NCBI RefSeq assembly: GCF_016907835.1
Contig: NZ_JAFBCT010000001.1
Coordinates: 1,240,001 to 1,304,000 of the forward strand
DNA length: 64,000 bases
Source of the DNA: Agromyces cerinus
Lineage (GTDB): Bacteria > Actinomycetota > Actinomycetes > Actinomycetales > Microbacteriaceae
Direction: 5' to 3'
Numbering within the stretch: position 1 is the stretch's first letter; each line of letters starts with the position of its first letter. The translations under genes were made by a program, and so were the position numbers. The notes under the pieces are model-generated. The model was not told the DNA's origin and did no database searches. It saw only the letters and a program-made list of their open reading frames with translations. This document shows, in pieces, positions 1-12,650 of the stretch.

Positions 1-1017
1 CGTGCCGCCGGCTACGCGACGGTGCAGCCGATCGGCGCCGTGACCGTCGGGCTCAAGGGCGAACAGCTCGCCGAGCTCGGCGCGATGGCACGATCCCGGG
101 CGAACGTGCGGGTCTTCTCCGACGACGGGTTCTGCGTCTCCGACCCGCTGCTCATGCGCCGCGCGCTCGAGTACGTCAAGGCCTTCGACGGTGTCATCGC
201 CCAGCACGCGCAGGAGCCCCGGCTGACCGAGGGCGCGCAGATGAACGAGGGCGCTCTCTCCGGCGAGCTCGGGCTGACCGGCTGGCCCGCCGTCGCCGAG
301 GAGTCGATCATCGCCCGCGACGTGCTCCTCGCCGAGCACGTCGGCTCGCGCCTGCACGTGTGCCACGTCTCCACCGCCGGATCCGTCGAGGTGATCCGCT
401 GGGCCAAGGCCCGCGGCATCGACGTGACGGCCGAGGTGACGCCGCACCACCTGCTCCTCACCGAGGACCTCATCGCGGGCTACGACCCCCGGTTCAAGGT
501 GAACCCGCCGCTGCGCCGTGCTGAAGACGTCGAGGCGCTGCGCGCTGCACTCGCCGACGGCACGATCGACATCGTCGCCACCGACCACGCTCCGCACCCG
601 GTCGAGGCGAAGGAGAGCGAGTGGCAGGCCGCCGCCAACGGCATGGTCGGACTCGAGTCGGCCCTCGCCGTCGTGCACGCCGCCGTCGTCGAGACGGGCC
701 TCATGAACTGGGCGGATGTCGCGCGCGTGATGTCGTCGACACCGGCGCGCATCGGCCGGTTGCACGGCCACGGCGAGTCGATCGCCGTGGGTGCCGCTCC
801 CGAACTGACGCTGTACGACCCCGCCGCGGCATCCGAGTTCGACCTCGACCGGCTCGCCGGCCGCAGCACGAACTCGCCGTACCTCGGCCGTCGCCTGCCC
901 GGGCGGGTCGTCGCGACGTTCCACGGCGGCTACCCGACCTTCCTCGACGGCGCGGTGCGCCCGCACGACGAGGTCGCCCGCAACGCGGCATCCGCTCAGG
1001 GGGCCGCGCATGGATAA
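1..1017 (+). CDS. pyrC: dihydroorotase, 5' end cut by window
   Basis: Cyclises N-carbamoyl-aspartate to dihydroorotate, the third step of pyrimidine synthesis, in the cytoplasm. The reading frame is open from base 1 with no start, so the N-terminus, including the first metal-binding HxH, lies outside the window; 338 residues remain of about 430. Visible class I amidohydrolase motifs are the HVCHVST segment near codon 120 and ATDHAPH near codon 193, which carries the catalytic Asp and nearby His. NPPLR before it is also typical of the family. The stop overlaps the start of the following membrane-protein gene by 8 nt, and carA, carB and pyrF follow, so this is the pyr operon. Identification is secure from the motifs and the neighbours. 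Confidence 0.96.
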   Translation, partial: RAAGYATVQPIGAVTVGLKGEQLAELGAMARSRANVRVFSDDGFCVSDPLLMRRALEYVKAFDGVIAQHAQEPRLTEGAQMNEGALSGELGLTGWPAVAEESIIARDVLLAEHVGSRLHVCHVSTAGSVEVIRWAKARGIDVTAEVTPHHLLLTEDLIAGYDPRFKVNPPLRRAEDVEALRAALADGTIDIVATDHAPHPVEAKESEWQAAANGMVGLESALAVVHAAVVETGLMNWADVARVMSSTPARIGRLHGHGESIAVGAAPELTLYDPAAASEFDLDRLAGRSTNSPYLGRRLPGRVVATFHGGYPTFLDGAVRPHDEVARNAASAQGAAHG

Positions 1018-1603
1018 GGTGATCGGCACCCTCGTCGCCGTCGCCGTCGTGGCGCTCGTCGGCTGGCTCATGTACCGCTCGTGGAAGCGGCGCACCGTGC
1101 GCGACGAGTCGCTCGGCTCGTACCCGGTGCCCGCCGCGCACGGCGCTCCGGTGGTCGATGCCGAGGTGCTCTATGTCGCGACCACCCCGCTCGGGGAGCC
1201 CCTCGAACGGCTCGCGGTGCACGGGCTCGCATTCCGCGGGTCCGGCCACCTCGAGGTGCTTCCCGAAGGCCTGATCCTCCGCATCGCGGGGGAGTCCCTG
1301 ACGTTCATCCCGGCCGACCGCCTCGTCGGCGCGCAGCTCGCGAGCTACGCCATCGACCGCGGCGTCGAGCCCGAGGGCCTCATCGCCCTCACCTGGATCG
1401 CCCAGGAGCGGGGAGCGGCCGAACCCGTCGAACCCCGCGTCGACAGCTACGTGCGCGCCCGCTACCCGGGCGACCCGGCCAGGATCATCCAGGCCGTCAA
1501 CGACATCGCCGCAGCGCCGCCCGCGCCGCGGCCGGAAGAAGACATCGCCGCAGCGCCAGCCGCGCCGCGGCCAGAGCAGGAGAGTGAGGCCTCGAATGAC
1601 TGA
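1010..1603 (+). CDS. small membrane-anchored protein, possibly PH-like, in the pyr operon
   Basis: 197 residues of unknown function. Residues 5-25 are one hydrophobic segment followed by WKRR, so it is probably a single-pass protein with a cytoplasmic body. The middle (about 45-160) is a compact alpha/beta region that may be the bacterial PH-like domain annotated on similar actinobacterial proteins; that is a recollection of the family, not something I can prove here. The tail is Ala/Pro/Glu rich and contains a 13-codon tandem duplication. The gene overlaps pyrC by 8 nt and carA by 8 nt. Mycobacterium tuberculosis has an export or membrane protein gene (Rv1382) in the same place between pyrC and carA, so the position is conserved and the protein probably belongs to the operon. 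A pyrimidine-related role is only inferred. Confidence 0.85.
   Translation: MDKVIGTLVAVAVVALVGWLMYRSWKRRTVRDESLGSYPVPAAHGAPVVDAEVLYVATTPLGEPLERLAVHGLAFRGSGHLEVLPEGLILRIAGESLTFIPADRLVGAQLASYAIDRGVEPEGLIALTWIAQERGAAEPVEPRVDSYVRARYPGDPARIIQAVNDIAAAPPAPRPEEDIAAAPAAPRPEQESEASND
1502..1579 (+). repeat. tandem duplication of 39 bp, two copies
   Basis: Bases 1502-1540 and 1541-1579 are nearly identical 39-mers with a few substitutions. Each encodes a 13-residue unit starting DIAAAP and ending in RPEE or RPEQ. The repeat lies in the disordered C-terminal tail of the membrane protein before carA and keeps the frame. Confidence 0.85.
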
Positions 1604-2773
1604 GACCCCCGCAGGCACGAGCGAATCCGCCGTGCTCGTCCTCGAAGACGGACGCCGCTACGAAGGACGCGCCTACGGTGCGCGCGGCCGCACCCTCGGC
1701 GAAGCCGTCTTCGCCACCGGCATGACCGGCTACCAGGAGACGCTGACCGACCCGTCGTACGCCGGTCAGATCGTCATGATGACCGCGCCGCACATCGGCA
1801 ACACGGGCATGAACGACGAGGACATGGAGTCGGCTCGCATCTGGGTGGCCGGCTTCATCGTGCGCGACCCCTCGCGAGTCGTCTCGAACTTCCGCTCGCA
1901 GCGGAGCCTCGACGACGATCTCGCCACCTCGGGCGTCGTCGGCATCAGCGGCATCGACACGCGAGCGCTCACGCGCCACCTCCGCTCGGCGGGCGCCATG
2001 CGCGCCGGCATCTTCTCGGGCGACGACGCGCTGCTCACCCCGGGCGAGCAGCTCGACCTCGTGCAGAGCGGCGCGGCGATGGCCGGCGCCAACCTGTCGG
2101 GCGCCGTCTCGACCACCGAGCCCTACACGCTGCCGGCCGAAGGCGAACGCGTCGGGTCCGTCGCGGTGCTCGACCTCGGCGTGAAGACCTCGACCCTGAA
2201 GTACCTCGCCGAGCGCGGCTTCGACGTCCACGTCGTCCCGCAGTCGATCACGGCCGAAGAGGTGCTCGCCCTCGCACCCGATGCGCTGTTCTTCTCGAAC
2301 GGACCCGGCGACCCCGCGGCATCCGACCGCCATGTCGAACTGCTGCGCACGACGCTCCGAGAGGGGCTGCCGTACTTCGGCATCTGCTTCGGCAACCAAC
2401 TGCTCGGGCGCGCGCTCGGCTTCGGCACCTACAAGCTGCCCTTCGGCCACCGCGGCATCAACCAGCCGGTGCTCGACAAGGCCACCGGCCGCGTCGAGAT
2501 CACGGCGCACAACCACGGCTTCGCCGTGGACGCCCCCATCGACCGCGTGAGCGAGTCGAGTGAGGGCTTCGGCCGCGTCGAGGTCAGCCACTACGGCCTC
2601 AACGACAACGTGGTCGAGGGGCTCAACTGCCTCGACATCCCCGCGTTCAGCGTGCAGTACCACCCCGAGTCGGCGGCCGGCCCGCACGACGCGAACTACC
2701 TCTTCGACCGATTCCGCGACATGGTGATCGCGAACACGACGACGAGCACCGCGACCGAAGGAAGCAACGAGTA

Positions 2774-2774
<1 letters not shown>
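1596..2774 (+). CDS. carA: carbamoyl-phosphate synthase small (glutaminase) subunit
   Basis: Hydrolyses glutamine and passes ammonia to CarB to make carbamoyl phosphate for pyrimidines and arginine. 392 residues, the usual length. The N-terminal CPSase small-chain domain covers about 1-180 and a class I glutamine amidotransferase domain about 187-385. The nucleophile is Cys264 in GICFGNQ, and the triad His356 and Glu358 sit in YHPES. I chose ATG 1596 because MTETPAG leads directly into the conserved AVLVLEDGR strand; an in-frame GTG lies 12 nt upstream at 1584. The start overlaps the previous gene by 8 nt and the stop shares one base with the carB start, so translation is probably coupled. 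GICFGNQ differs from the enterobacterial GICLGHQ but keeps the Cys. Confidence 0.97.
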
Positions 2775-6057
<3,283 letters not shown>

Positions 6058-6061
<4 letters not shown>

Positions 6062-6936
6062 CCGACGTGACTCCGTTCGGCGACCGGCTCGAAGCCGTCT
6101 TCGCGGCCTACGGCAGGCTCTGCGTCGGCATCGACCCGCACGCATCGCTCCTCGACCAGTGGGGACTTCCCGACTCGGCCGATGGCGTGCGCGAGTTCGG
6201 ACTGCGCACCGTCGACGCCGCCGCTGGGCGCGTCGGCATCGTCAAGCCGCAGGTGGCGTTCTTCGAGCGCCATGGCGCCGCGGGCTACGCGGCGCTCGAG
6301 CGGGTGCTCGCCGAGGCCCGCGATGCCGGTCTGCTCGTGATCGCCGACGTGAAGCGCGGCGATCTCGACACCAGCGTCGCGGCGTACGGTCAGGCCTGGT
6401 TGTCGCCGGGATCGACCCTCGAGGCCGACGCGATGACGATCAGCGCCTACCAGGGGCTCGGCTCGATCGCGGGCGTGCTCGAAGCCGCCGAGCGGGCGGG
6501 CAAGGGCGCGTTCGTGCTGGCCGCGACCTCGAACCCCGAGGCCGCCGCGATCCAGCGCGCCGTGCTGCAGCAGTCGAGCCGCGCCGGCTCCACCGTCGCC
6601 CAGGCCATCACGGGCGGGGTCATCGCCTGGAACCAGGGGCGAGCGGATGCCGCGAACCGGCCTCTCGGCTCCGTCGGCGTCGTGCTCGGCGCGACCATCG
6701 ACCTGCGCAGCTCGGGCATCGACCTCGACGTGGATCCGCCGCGGCCGGGGCTGCCGGTGCTGGCACCCGGATTCGGACATCAGGGCGCCGAACTCCGCGA
6801 CCTCCGGTCGATCTACGGGTCGCTCGCTGCCGGCGTCATCGTGAGCGAGTCGCGGTCGATCCTCGGTGCAGGGCCCGATGGTCTCGCCGAGGCCATCACG
6901 CGCCGCGTGGGCGAGGTCGGAGCGACGAGTGTCTGA
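6058..6936 (+). CDS. pyrF: orotidine 5'-phosphate decarboxylase, type 2
   Basis: Decarboxylates OMP to UMP, the last step of de novo pyrimidine synthesis. 292 residues, the size of the longer type 2 enzymes of actinobacteria rather than the roughly 230 residues of type 1. The catalytic Lys/Asp cluster is in [10 protein letters not shown] near residue 100, the N-terminal substrate-binding CVGIDPH is at about 22-28, and a late [10 protein letters not shown] loop completes the phosphate site. The start is the ATG of an ATGA overlap with carB; the stop overlaps the mIHF-Gmk gene by 8 nt. With pyrC, carA and carB it forms one transcription unit. Confidence 0.97.
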
Positions 6937-7861
6937 GCAGACGACCGTTCCCGGGACCACACGCCCGTCGCCGCCCGATGTCGATCGAGTGGCTGCATCC
7001 CGTGCCGCGGTTGCGGCGCGACGCGCTCGCGCGACCGTCAAGTCCGCGATCGCGGCCGGTTCGCGAAGCCCGCTCGACGTGCTGCGCGAGGCCTTCGAAT
7101 CGCCCGACGGAGTCGAGGGGCGCCTCCGCGTCACCGAGTTCCTCACCTCGATCCCCGCGATCGGGCAGACGAAGTCGGCGCGCATCATGGAGGAGCTCGA
7201 GATCTCGCCGTCGAAGCGCCTCGGCGGCCTCGGCCGGCTGCAGCGCCGGCGTCTCCGCGAGTTCCTCGCGGACTGGGTCGCCGCCCATGGCGGCACGGGA
7301 GACCGACTCGTCGTGCTCGCCGGACCGACCGCGGTCGGCAAGGGCACCGTCGCCGAGTACATCCGGCGCCACCACCCCGATGTGCGCCTCTCGGTCTCGG
7401 CGACGACGCGTCAGCCGCGGCCCGGCGAGGTCGAGGGCGAGAGCTACTTCTTCGTCGACGACGCCGAGTTCGACCGCATGGTCGAGGCCGGCGAACTCCT
7501 CGAGTGGGCGACCGTGCACAACGCGTCGCGTTACGGCACTCCGCGGAAGGCCGTCGAGGAGGCGATCGCCGCCGGCAACAGCGTGCTGCTCGAGATCGAC
7601 ATCCAGGGTGCACGGTCCGTTCGCCGCGCCGCGCCCGAGGCGACGCTCGTCTTCCTGCTGCCGCCGAGCTGGGACGAACTCGTGCGACGTCTGGTCGGCC
7701 GCGGCACCGAAAGCCCGGCCGAACAGCAGCGCCGACTCGAGACCGCGAAGGTCGAATTGGCCGCCATCGAGGAGTTCGACCACCAGGTCGTGAACCACGA
7801 CGTCGCCGAAGCGGCGCAGGAGGTCGTAGACTTGATGAGATCTCGCAAGGGTCGGCGTTGA
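6929..7861 (+). CDS. gmk: mIHF-guanylate kinase fusion protein
   Basis: 310 residues, against about 200 for a plain guanylate kinase. Residues about 18-112 match mycobacterial integration host factor, a small DNA-binding nucleoid protein: a basic helical start, then [20 protein letters not shown] and a basic end with [14 protein letters not shown]. Residues about 125-310 are guanylate kinase, with P-loop GPTAVGKGT (132-140) and the GMP-binding segment [14 protein letters not shown]. Gmk phosphorylates GMP to GDP. Start GTG 6929 has a GGAG element upstream and overlaps pyrF by 8 nt. In mycobacteria mihF and gmk are adjacent separate genes; here the frame runs through both with no internal stop. 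Such fused proteins occur in Microbacteriaceae, as far as I recall. The fused product could be cleaved or act as both proteins. Confidence 0.94.
   Translation: MSEQTTVPGTTRPSPPDVDRVAASRAAVAARRARATVKSAIAAGSRSPLDVLREAFESPDGVEGRLRVTEFLTSIPAIGQTKSARIMEELEISPSKRLGGLGRLQRRRLREFLADWVAAHGGTGDRLVVLAGPTAVGKGTVAEYIRRHHPDVRLSVSATTRQPRPGEVEGESYFFVDDAEFDRMVEAGELLEWATVHNASRYGTPRKAVEEAIAAGNSVLLEIDIQGARSVRRAAPEATLVFLLPPSWDELVRRLVGRGTESPAEQQRRLETAKVELAAIEEFDHQVVNHDVAEAAQEVVDLMRSRKGRR
7827..7832 (+). promoter_or_regulatory. possible -10 element for rpoZ
   Basis: TAGACT inside the last codons of the gmk gene, about 90 nt before rpoZ. It matches the TAnnnT hexamers found elsewhere in the window, but no good -35 is visible, so this is a weak call. 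Confidence 0.3.
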
Positions 7862-7924
7862 GCTGCCCTCGCCACGACTTTCCGCGCACTGCGGGTGCGC
7901 ACCCACGATCTAAGGAGTCATTCC

Positions 7925-8182
7925 ATGGCTGAGAAGCTGTCCGGCATCATCGATCCGCCCATCGACGACCTGCTCTCCAAGGTCGACTCGAAGTACCAGC
8001 TGGTCATCTTCGCGTCCAAGCGCGCGCGCCAGATCAACGACTACTACGCCGACCTGCACGAGGGCAGCCTCTTCGACAACGTCGGCCCGCTCGTGGACTC
8101 CTCGATCGACGACAAGCCGTTGTCGGTCGCGATGCACGAGATCAACGAAGACAAGCTCCGGCTCCGCCCGATCGCCGAGTGA
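7925..8182 (+). CDS. rpoZ: RNA polymerase omega subunit
   Basis: 85 residues. Omega helps assemble and stabilise RNA polymerase by holding the beta' subunit. The conserved [27 protein letters not shown] and [13 protein letters not shown] segments are all present. The start is ATG 7925, chosen over an in-frame upstream start because a strong AAGGAG lies 8 nt before it and the N-terminus then matches the family. It sits 63 nt after gmk and 13 nt before coaBC. The gmk-rpoZ-coaBC-metK order is common in bacteria. Confidence 0.97.
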   Translation: MAEKLSGIIDPPIDDLLSKVDSKYQLVIFASKRARQINDYYADLHEGSLFDNVGPLVDSSIDDKPLSVAMHEINEDKLRLRPIAE

Positions 8183-8195
8183 TCCGGAGGGCCGG

Positions 8196-9473
8196 ATGAC
8201 TCGGCTCAACGTCGTCGTCGGCATCACCGGCGGCATCGCCGCGTACAAGGCCGTCGGTGTCGTGCGCGCGCTCGTGTTCGCCGGCCACGACGTGCACGTC
8301 GTGCCGACCGAGGGCGCACTGCGCTTCGTCGGTCGGCCGACGCTCGAGGCGATCTCGCGCAACCCGGTGCACACCGAGTTGTACGAGGGAGTCGCCGAGG
8401 TGCGGCACGTCGCCATCGGGCAGGCGGCCGACCTCATCGTCATCGCCCCCGCGACCGCGAACTCGATCGCGAAGCTCGCGACGGGGCTCGCCGACGACCT
8501 GCTCGGCAACACGCTGCTCGCGAGCGAGGCGCCCGTCGTCATCGCACCGGCCATGCACACCGAGATGTGGCGGCACCCCGCCACTCGGGCGAACGTCGAG
8601 ACGCTCCGTTCGCGCGGCGTCACGATCGTGGGGCCTGCAGTCGGGCAGCTCACCGGTGCCGACAGCGGCCCCGGTCGCATGGAGGAGCCCGACGAGATCG
8701 TTCGGGTCGCACTCGAACGCGTGCTGGGTGAGGGCGTCGGCGCCGCGGCATCCGTTCGTCGCGCCGATCTTGCGGGTCGCCACGTCGTGGTGAGCGCGGG
8801 CGGCACGCGCGAGCCCCTCGATCCCGTGCGCTTCCTCGGCAACCGCTCCAGCGGCAAGCAGGGCATCGCGATCGCCGAGGCCGCTCGCGAGCGCGGCGCG
8901 CACGTCACGCTCATCGCCGCGAACCTCGAGGTCGCCGAGCCCGAGGGCTGCGACATCCGCCGTGTCTCGACCGCGCTCGAGCTGCAGGCCGCGGTGACCG
9001 AGGCCGCCAACGGCGCCGATGTCGTCGTGATGGCCGCCGCGGTCGCCGACTACCGGCCGGCAAGCGTGAGCGAGGGCAAGATCAAGAAGGATGCGAGCGA
9101 CGACGGGCTGACGCTCGAACTCGTGCGCAACCCCGACATCCTCGCGGGTCTCGGCCACGCGCCGCATCCGGGTACGTTGCTGGTCGGCTTCGCAGCCGAG
9201 ACCGAGCCCGACGACGACCGGATCATCGCGCTCGGCCGCGCCAAGCGCGAGGCGAAGGGCGCCGACCTGCTCGTCGTCAACCGCGTCGGCTGGAACGAGG
9301 GCTTCGCGAGCGACGAGAACCAGGTCGTCGTGATCGGCCGGGACGGCGATGTCGTCACACGAGCACACGGAACGAAACAGTCGGTGGCGCATGACATCCT
9401 CGATGTGGTGGTCACGGAAGTGACCGCCGTCACCACCGCGACGACCTCGAAGGAACACGAGCCCACCACATGA
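8196..9473 (+). CDS. coaBC: phosphopantothenoylcysteine decarboxylase/synthetase
   Basis: Bifunctional enzyme of coenzyme A synthesis: the C-terminal CoaB half ligates cysteine to 4'-phosphopantothenate with CTP and the N-terminal CoaC half decarboxylates the product with FMN. 425 residues. The flavoprotein half (about 1-180) shows [10 protein letters not shown], the active His in EVRHVAIG and the PATAN loop. CoaB (about 190-400) shows [22 protein letters not shown] and KIKK. The substrate-clamp segment reads [11 protein letters not shown] rather than the enterobacterial form with Cys (LACG), as I recall for other actinobacterial enzymes. Start ATG 8196 follows a GGAGGG sequence. The stop overlaps metK by 4 nt. 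Confidence 0.97.
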   Translation: MTRLNVVVGITGGIAAYKAVGVVRALVFAGHDVHVVPTEGALRFVGRPTLEAISRNPVHTELYEGVAEVRHVAIGQAADLIVIAPATANSIAKLATGLADDLLGNTLLASEAPVVIAPAMHTEMWRHPATRANVETLRSRGVTIVGPAVGQLTGADSGPGRMEEPDEIVRVALERVLGEGVGAAASVRRADLAGRHVVVSAGGTREPLDPVRFLGNRSSGKQGIAIAEAARERGAHVTLIAANLEVAEPEGCDIRRVSTALELQAAVTEAANGADVVVMAAAVADYRPASVSEGKIKKDASDDGLTLELVRNPDILAGLGHAPHPGTLLVGFAAETEPDDDRIIALGRAKREAKGADLLVVNRVGWNEGFASDENQVVVIGRDGDVVTRAHGTKQSVAHDILDVVVTEVTAVTTATTSKEHEPTT

Positions 9474-10663
9474 GCGCACTCCGCCGCTTCACGTCCGAGT
9501 CCGTCACCGAGGGGCACCCCGACAAGCTCTGCGACCAGATCTCCGACTCGATCCTCGACGCGCTGCTGCGCGAAGACCCGCACAGCCGGGTCGCCGTCGA
9601 GACCCTCGTGACGACCGGCCTCGTGCACGTCGCGGGCGAGGTCACCACGAGCGGCTACGTCGAGATCCCGGCGATCGTGCGCGAGCGCGTCACCTCCATC
9701 GGCTACGACTCCTCCGACGCGTGGTTCGACGGGCGCTCGTGCGGCGTCTCGGTGTCGATCGGCGGCCAGTCGCCCGACATCGCCCAGGGCGTCGACCATG
9801 CATTCGAGTCCCGTGAGGGTTCGAGCATCGACGCGCTCGACATGCAGGGCGCCGGCGACCAGGGCATCATGTTCGGCTACGCCACGCGCGAGACCCCCGA
9901 GCTCATGCCCGTGCCGATCTGGCTCGCGCACCGCCTCGCCGAGCGGCTCTCGGCCGTGCGCAAGAACGGCGAGCTCGACTACCTGCGACCCGATGGCAAG
10001 ACCCAGGTGACGATCGGCTACGACGGCCAGGTGCCGAAGACGGTCGAGACGGTCGTGCTCTCGACGCAGCACACGCTCGCGGTGTCGACCGAGCAGCTCC
10101 GTGCCGAGGTCGAAGAGCTCGTGATCCGCCCGGTGCTCGACATGGTCGAGCTCGCCCGGCCCGACCTCGACGTGCTCATCAACCCCACCGGTCGCTTCGA
10201 GATCGGCGGCCCGCAGGGCGACGCCGGCCTCACCGGCCGCAAGATCATCATCGACACCTACGGCGGTGCGAGCCGGCACGGCGGTGGCGCCTTCAGCGGC
10301 AAGGACCCGTCGAAGGTCGACCGCTCGGCGGCGTATGCGATGCGCTGGGTCGCGAAGAACGCCGTCGCGGCGGGCCTCGCGGATCGTCTCGAACTGCAGG
10401 TGGCGTACGCCATCGGCAAGGCGGCGCCCGTTGGGCTCTACGTCGAGACCTTCGGCACCGGCGCGCTGCCCGACGAGCAGATCACCGCCGCGATCCGCGA
10501 GGTGTTCGACCTGCGACCGGCGGCCATCATCCGCGATCTCGACCTGCTGCGGCCGATCTACGCCCAGACGGCGAGCTACGGCCACTTCGGGCGCGAGCTG
10601 CCCGACTTCACCTGGGAGCGCCTCGACCGCGTCGACGACCTCCGCTCCGCTTCCGGGCTCTGA
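9470..10663 (+). CDS. metK: S-adenosylmethionine synthetase
   Basis: 397 residues. Makes S-adenosylmethionine from methionine and ATP as a cytoplasmic tetramer. Family motifs are intact: [17 protein letters not shown] at the N-terminus with ATP/Mg ligands, the [12 protein letters not shown] loop near residue 125, and the [16 protein letters not shown] phosphate loop near 270. The start is the ATG of an ATGA overlap with coaBC, so there is no room for a SAM riboswitch or separate leader. priA follows after one spacer base. Confidence 0.98.
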   Translation: MSALRRFTSESVTEGHPDKLCDQISDSILDALLREDPHSRVAVETLVTTGLVHVAGEVTTSGYVEIPAIVRERVTSIGYDSSDAWFDGRSCGVSVSIGGQSPDIAQGVDHAFESREGSSIDALDMQGAGDQGIMFGYATRETPELMPVPIWLAHRLAERLSAVRKNGELDYLRPDGKTQVTIGYDGQVPKTVETVVLSTQHTLAVSTEQLRAEVEELVIRPVLDMVELARPDLDVLINPTGRFEIGGPQGDAGLTGRKIIIDTYGGASRHGGGAFSGKDPSKVDRSAAYAMRWVAKNAVAAGLADRLELQVAYAIGKAAPVGLYVETFGTGALPDEQITAAIREVFDLRPAAIIRDLDLLRPIYAQTASYGHFGRELPDFTWERLDRVDDLRSASGL

Positions 10664-10664
10664 C

Positions 10665-12623
10665 GTGGCAGGCGGCTCCGTCGCCCGCGTGCTCGTCGAT
10701 TCGCCCCTGCCGCAACTCGACCAGCTCTTCGACTACGCCGTGCCCGAACGGCTCCGCGAGGCCGCGGTCGCCGGGGTGCGCGTGCGCGTTCCGCTGCGTT
10801 CGGGCGGGCGCATCGCCAACGGATGGCTCGTCGAAGTCGTCTCGACGAGCGAGTTCGAGGGGCGCCTCAGCGAGCTCGAGGACATCGTCTCCGAGGTGCC
10901 ACTGCTGATGCCCGAGGTGTGGGCACTGGCGCGGGCCGCTGCCGATCGGGCGGCCGGCAACGCCGGCGACATCCTGCGGGTGGCCATCCCGAGCCGCTAC
11001 GTGCGGGCCGAGCGCGCATGGCGTGCGGCAGAACCTGACGCGGGTGACCTGCCCGGGCCGGCCGCGCCGATTCCCGGGTACGAGCCCGGCCGCTTCGAGA
11101 CGGGCATCGATGCGGGGGAGCGCATGGCCCTCGCCGCAGATCCCCGGCCGGTGCTGCTCTCGTCGGGCGAGTGGGTCGGTGCATGGGCGGCAACCCTTGC
11201 GGCGGCCGCCGCGCACACGCTCGCGGCCGACCGCTCGAGCCTCGTCATCGTGCCCGACTACCGCGATCAGGAGCAGCTGCAGGCGGCGCTCGCCGATCGC
11301 GTCGACCCGAGACGGGTGCTCCGCACCGACGCCCGGCAGACCGGAGGTGAACGGTTCCGCGCGTTCCTCGACGCCACCGGCACCGACGCACGCATCGTCA
11401 TCGGCAACCGCTCGACCGTCTACGCCCCGGCGTCGAGGCTCGGCCTCATCGCGATCTGGGACGACGGCGATTCGCTCCAGAACGAGCAGCTGGCGCCGGG
11501 CGTGCATCCCCGCGATGCCGCCCTCATCCGTCAGGAGCAGTCGGGCGCCGCCCTGCTCTTCGTCGGCCACAGCCGCAGCGTCGAGGTCGAACGGCTCGTC
11601 GAGATCGGCTGGGTTCACGAGGTGCCCGCCGTCAGACATGTGCGACCCAAGGTCATCCCGACCGAGCAGCAGGCGTCACCCGAGCCCGGATCGGCGCGCA
11701 TCCCGTCGAGCGCCTGGCGTGCGGCGCAGCAGGCACTCCTCGATGGGCCGGTGCTCGTGCAGGTCGCGCGACCCGGTCACGCTCCGATGCTCACGTGCGA
11801 CCGCTGCCGGGAACCGGCGCGCTGCGCGGCGTGCGGCGGCGCACTGGTCGTGCCGCGTAGCGGCGGCGACCCGCGGTGCGTGCTGTGCGGCACGAGTGCG
11901 AGCACCTGGCGGTGCCCGGTCTGCGAGGCGACGAAGCTGCGCGCGGCGACGGTGGGGGCGAGCCGCACCGCCGAAGAGCTCGGCCGCGCGTTCCCGAATG
12001 CCCGCGTCATCCTCTCCGACGGCGAGCGGCCGGTGCTGAAGGTCGGCGCCGAGCCTGCCCTCGTCGTCGCGACCCGCGGCGCCGAACCCGTCGCCGACGG
12101 CGGCTACCGTGCCGTGCTCCTGCTCGACGGCGAGCGGATGCTGCTGCGCGAGTCCCTTCGCGTCGCCGAAGACTGCCTGCGCTGGTGGGCCAACGCGGCG
12201 GCGCTCGCAGCTCCCGGTTCGCCGATCTACCTGGTCGGGGTGGCGGGCGCACTCGCGCAGTCGCTGGCGTCGTGGCGGCTCGCGGAGTGGGCAAGCGGCG
12301 AGCTCGCGAGCCGACGGGCGCTGCGATTCCCGCCCGCGGTGCGTGTGGCGAGTGTGACGGCGGCGCCCGTCCTGGTCGCCAAGGCGCTCGACGCGGTGCG
12401 CGACGCCGCACCCGGTGTCGACTCGCTCGGCCCGGTTCCGGCCGACGAGGGACTCGAGCGCGGCATCGTGCGGTTCGACTACGCCGCCGGCGCCGCGGTC
12501 GCCAAAGCCCTTCGGGCCGAGATGATCCGGGTCGCGACCGAGCGTCGGCGCCCGGTCGCCGGGCAGCCGCCGAAGCGGCCGGCGGTGCTGCGCGTGCGCT
12601 TCGACGATCCCGAGGTCCCGTAG
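10665..12623 (+). CDS. priA: PriA-like primosomal protein N' without helicase motifs
   Basis: 652 residues. PriA restarts collapsed replication forks. The N-terminal 3'-BD region starts ARVLVDSPLPQLDQLFDYAVP and matches the family. The central cysteine cluster that binds zinc is present at about residues 378-420, with CDRCREPARCAACGG and CVLCG...CPVCE. The Walker A motif expected where SSGEWVGAWAAT stands (near 168) is absent, and the DEAH box is replaced by IWDDGDS. Actinobacterial PriA homologues are known to lack these, so the protein probably binds DNA and partners but does not unwind. GTG 10665 is the only start just after metK that keeps the conserved N-terminus. fmt follows after 27 nt. 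Confidence 0.93.
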   Translation: MAGGSVARVLVDSPLPQLDQLFDYAVPERLREAAVAGVRVRVPLRSGGRIANGWLVEVVSTSEFEGRLSELEDIVSEVPLLMPEVWALARAAADRAAGNAGDILRVAIPSRYVRAERAWRAAEPDAGDLPGPAAPIPGYEPGRFETGIDAGERMALAADPRPVLLSSGEWVGAWAATLAAAAAHTLAADRSSLVIVPDYRDQEQLQAALADRVDPRRVLRTDARQTGGERFRAFLDATGTDARIVIGNRSTVYAPASRLGLIAIWDDGDSLQNEQLAPGVHPRDAALIRQEQSGAALLFVGHSRSVEVERLVEIGWVHEVPAVRHVRPKVIPTEQQASPEPGSARIPSSAWRAAQQALLDGPVLVQVARPGHAPMLTCDRCREPARCAACGGALVVPRSGGDPRCVLCGTSASTWRCPVCEATKLRAATVGASRTAEELGRAFPNARVILSDGERPVLKVGAEPALVVATRGAEPVADGGYRAVLLLDGERMLLRESLRVAEDCLRWWANAAALAAPGSPIYLVGVAGALAQSLASWRLAEWASGELASRRALRFPPAVRVASVTAAPVLVAKALDAVRDAAPGVDSLGPVPADEGLERGIVRFDYAAGAAVAKALRAEMIRVATERRRPVAGQPPKRPAVLRVRFDDPEVP

Positions 12624-12639
12624 TCGGCGCGTCGTCGGC

Positions 12640-12645
12640 GACAAT
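12640..12645 (+). promoter_or_regulatory. possible start-proximal -10 element of fmt
   Basis: GACAAT ends 5 nt before the GTG start of fmt. It fits the spacing of the leaderless promoters seen elsewhere in the window but lacks the leading T, so it is a weak match. Confidence 0.3.
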
Positions 12646-12650
12646 GGAGT

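Noticed and set aside
9380..9470. SAM riboswitch ahead of metK
   Set aside because: metK overlaps coaBC by 4 nt, so there is no leader.
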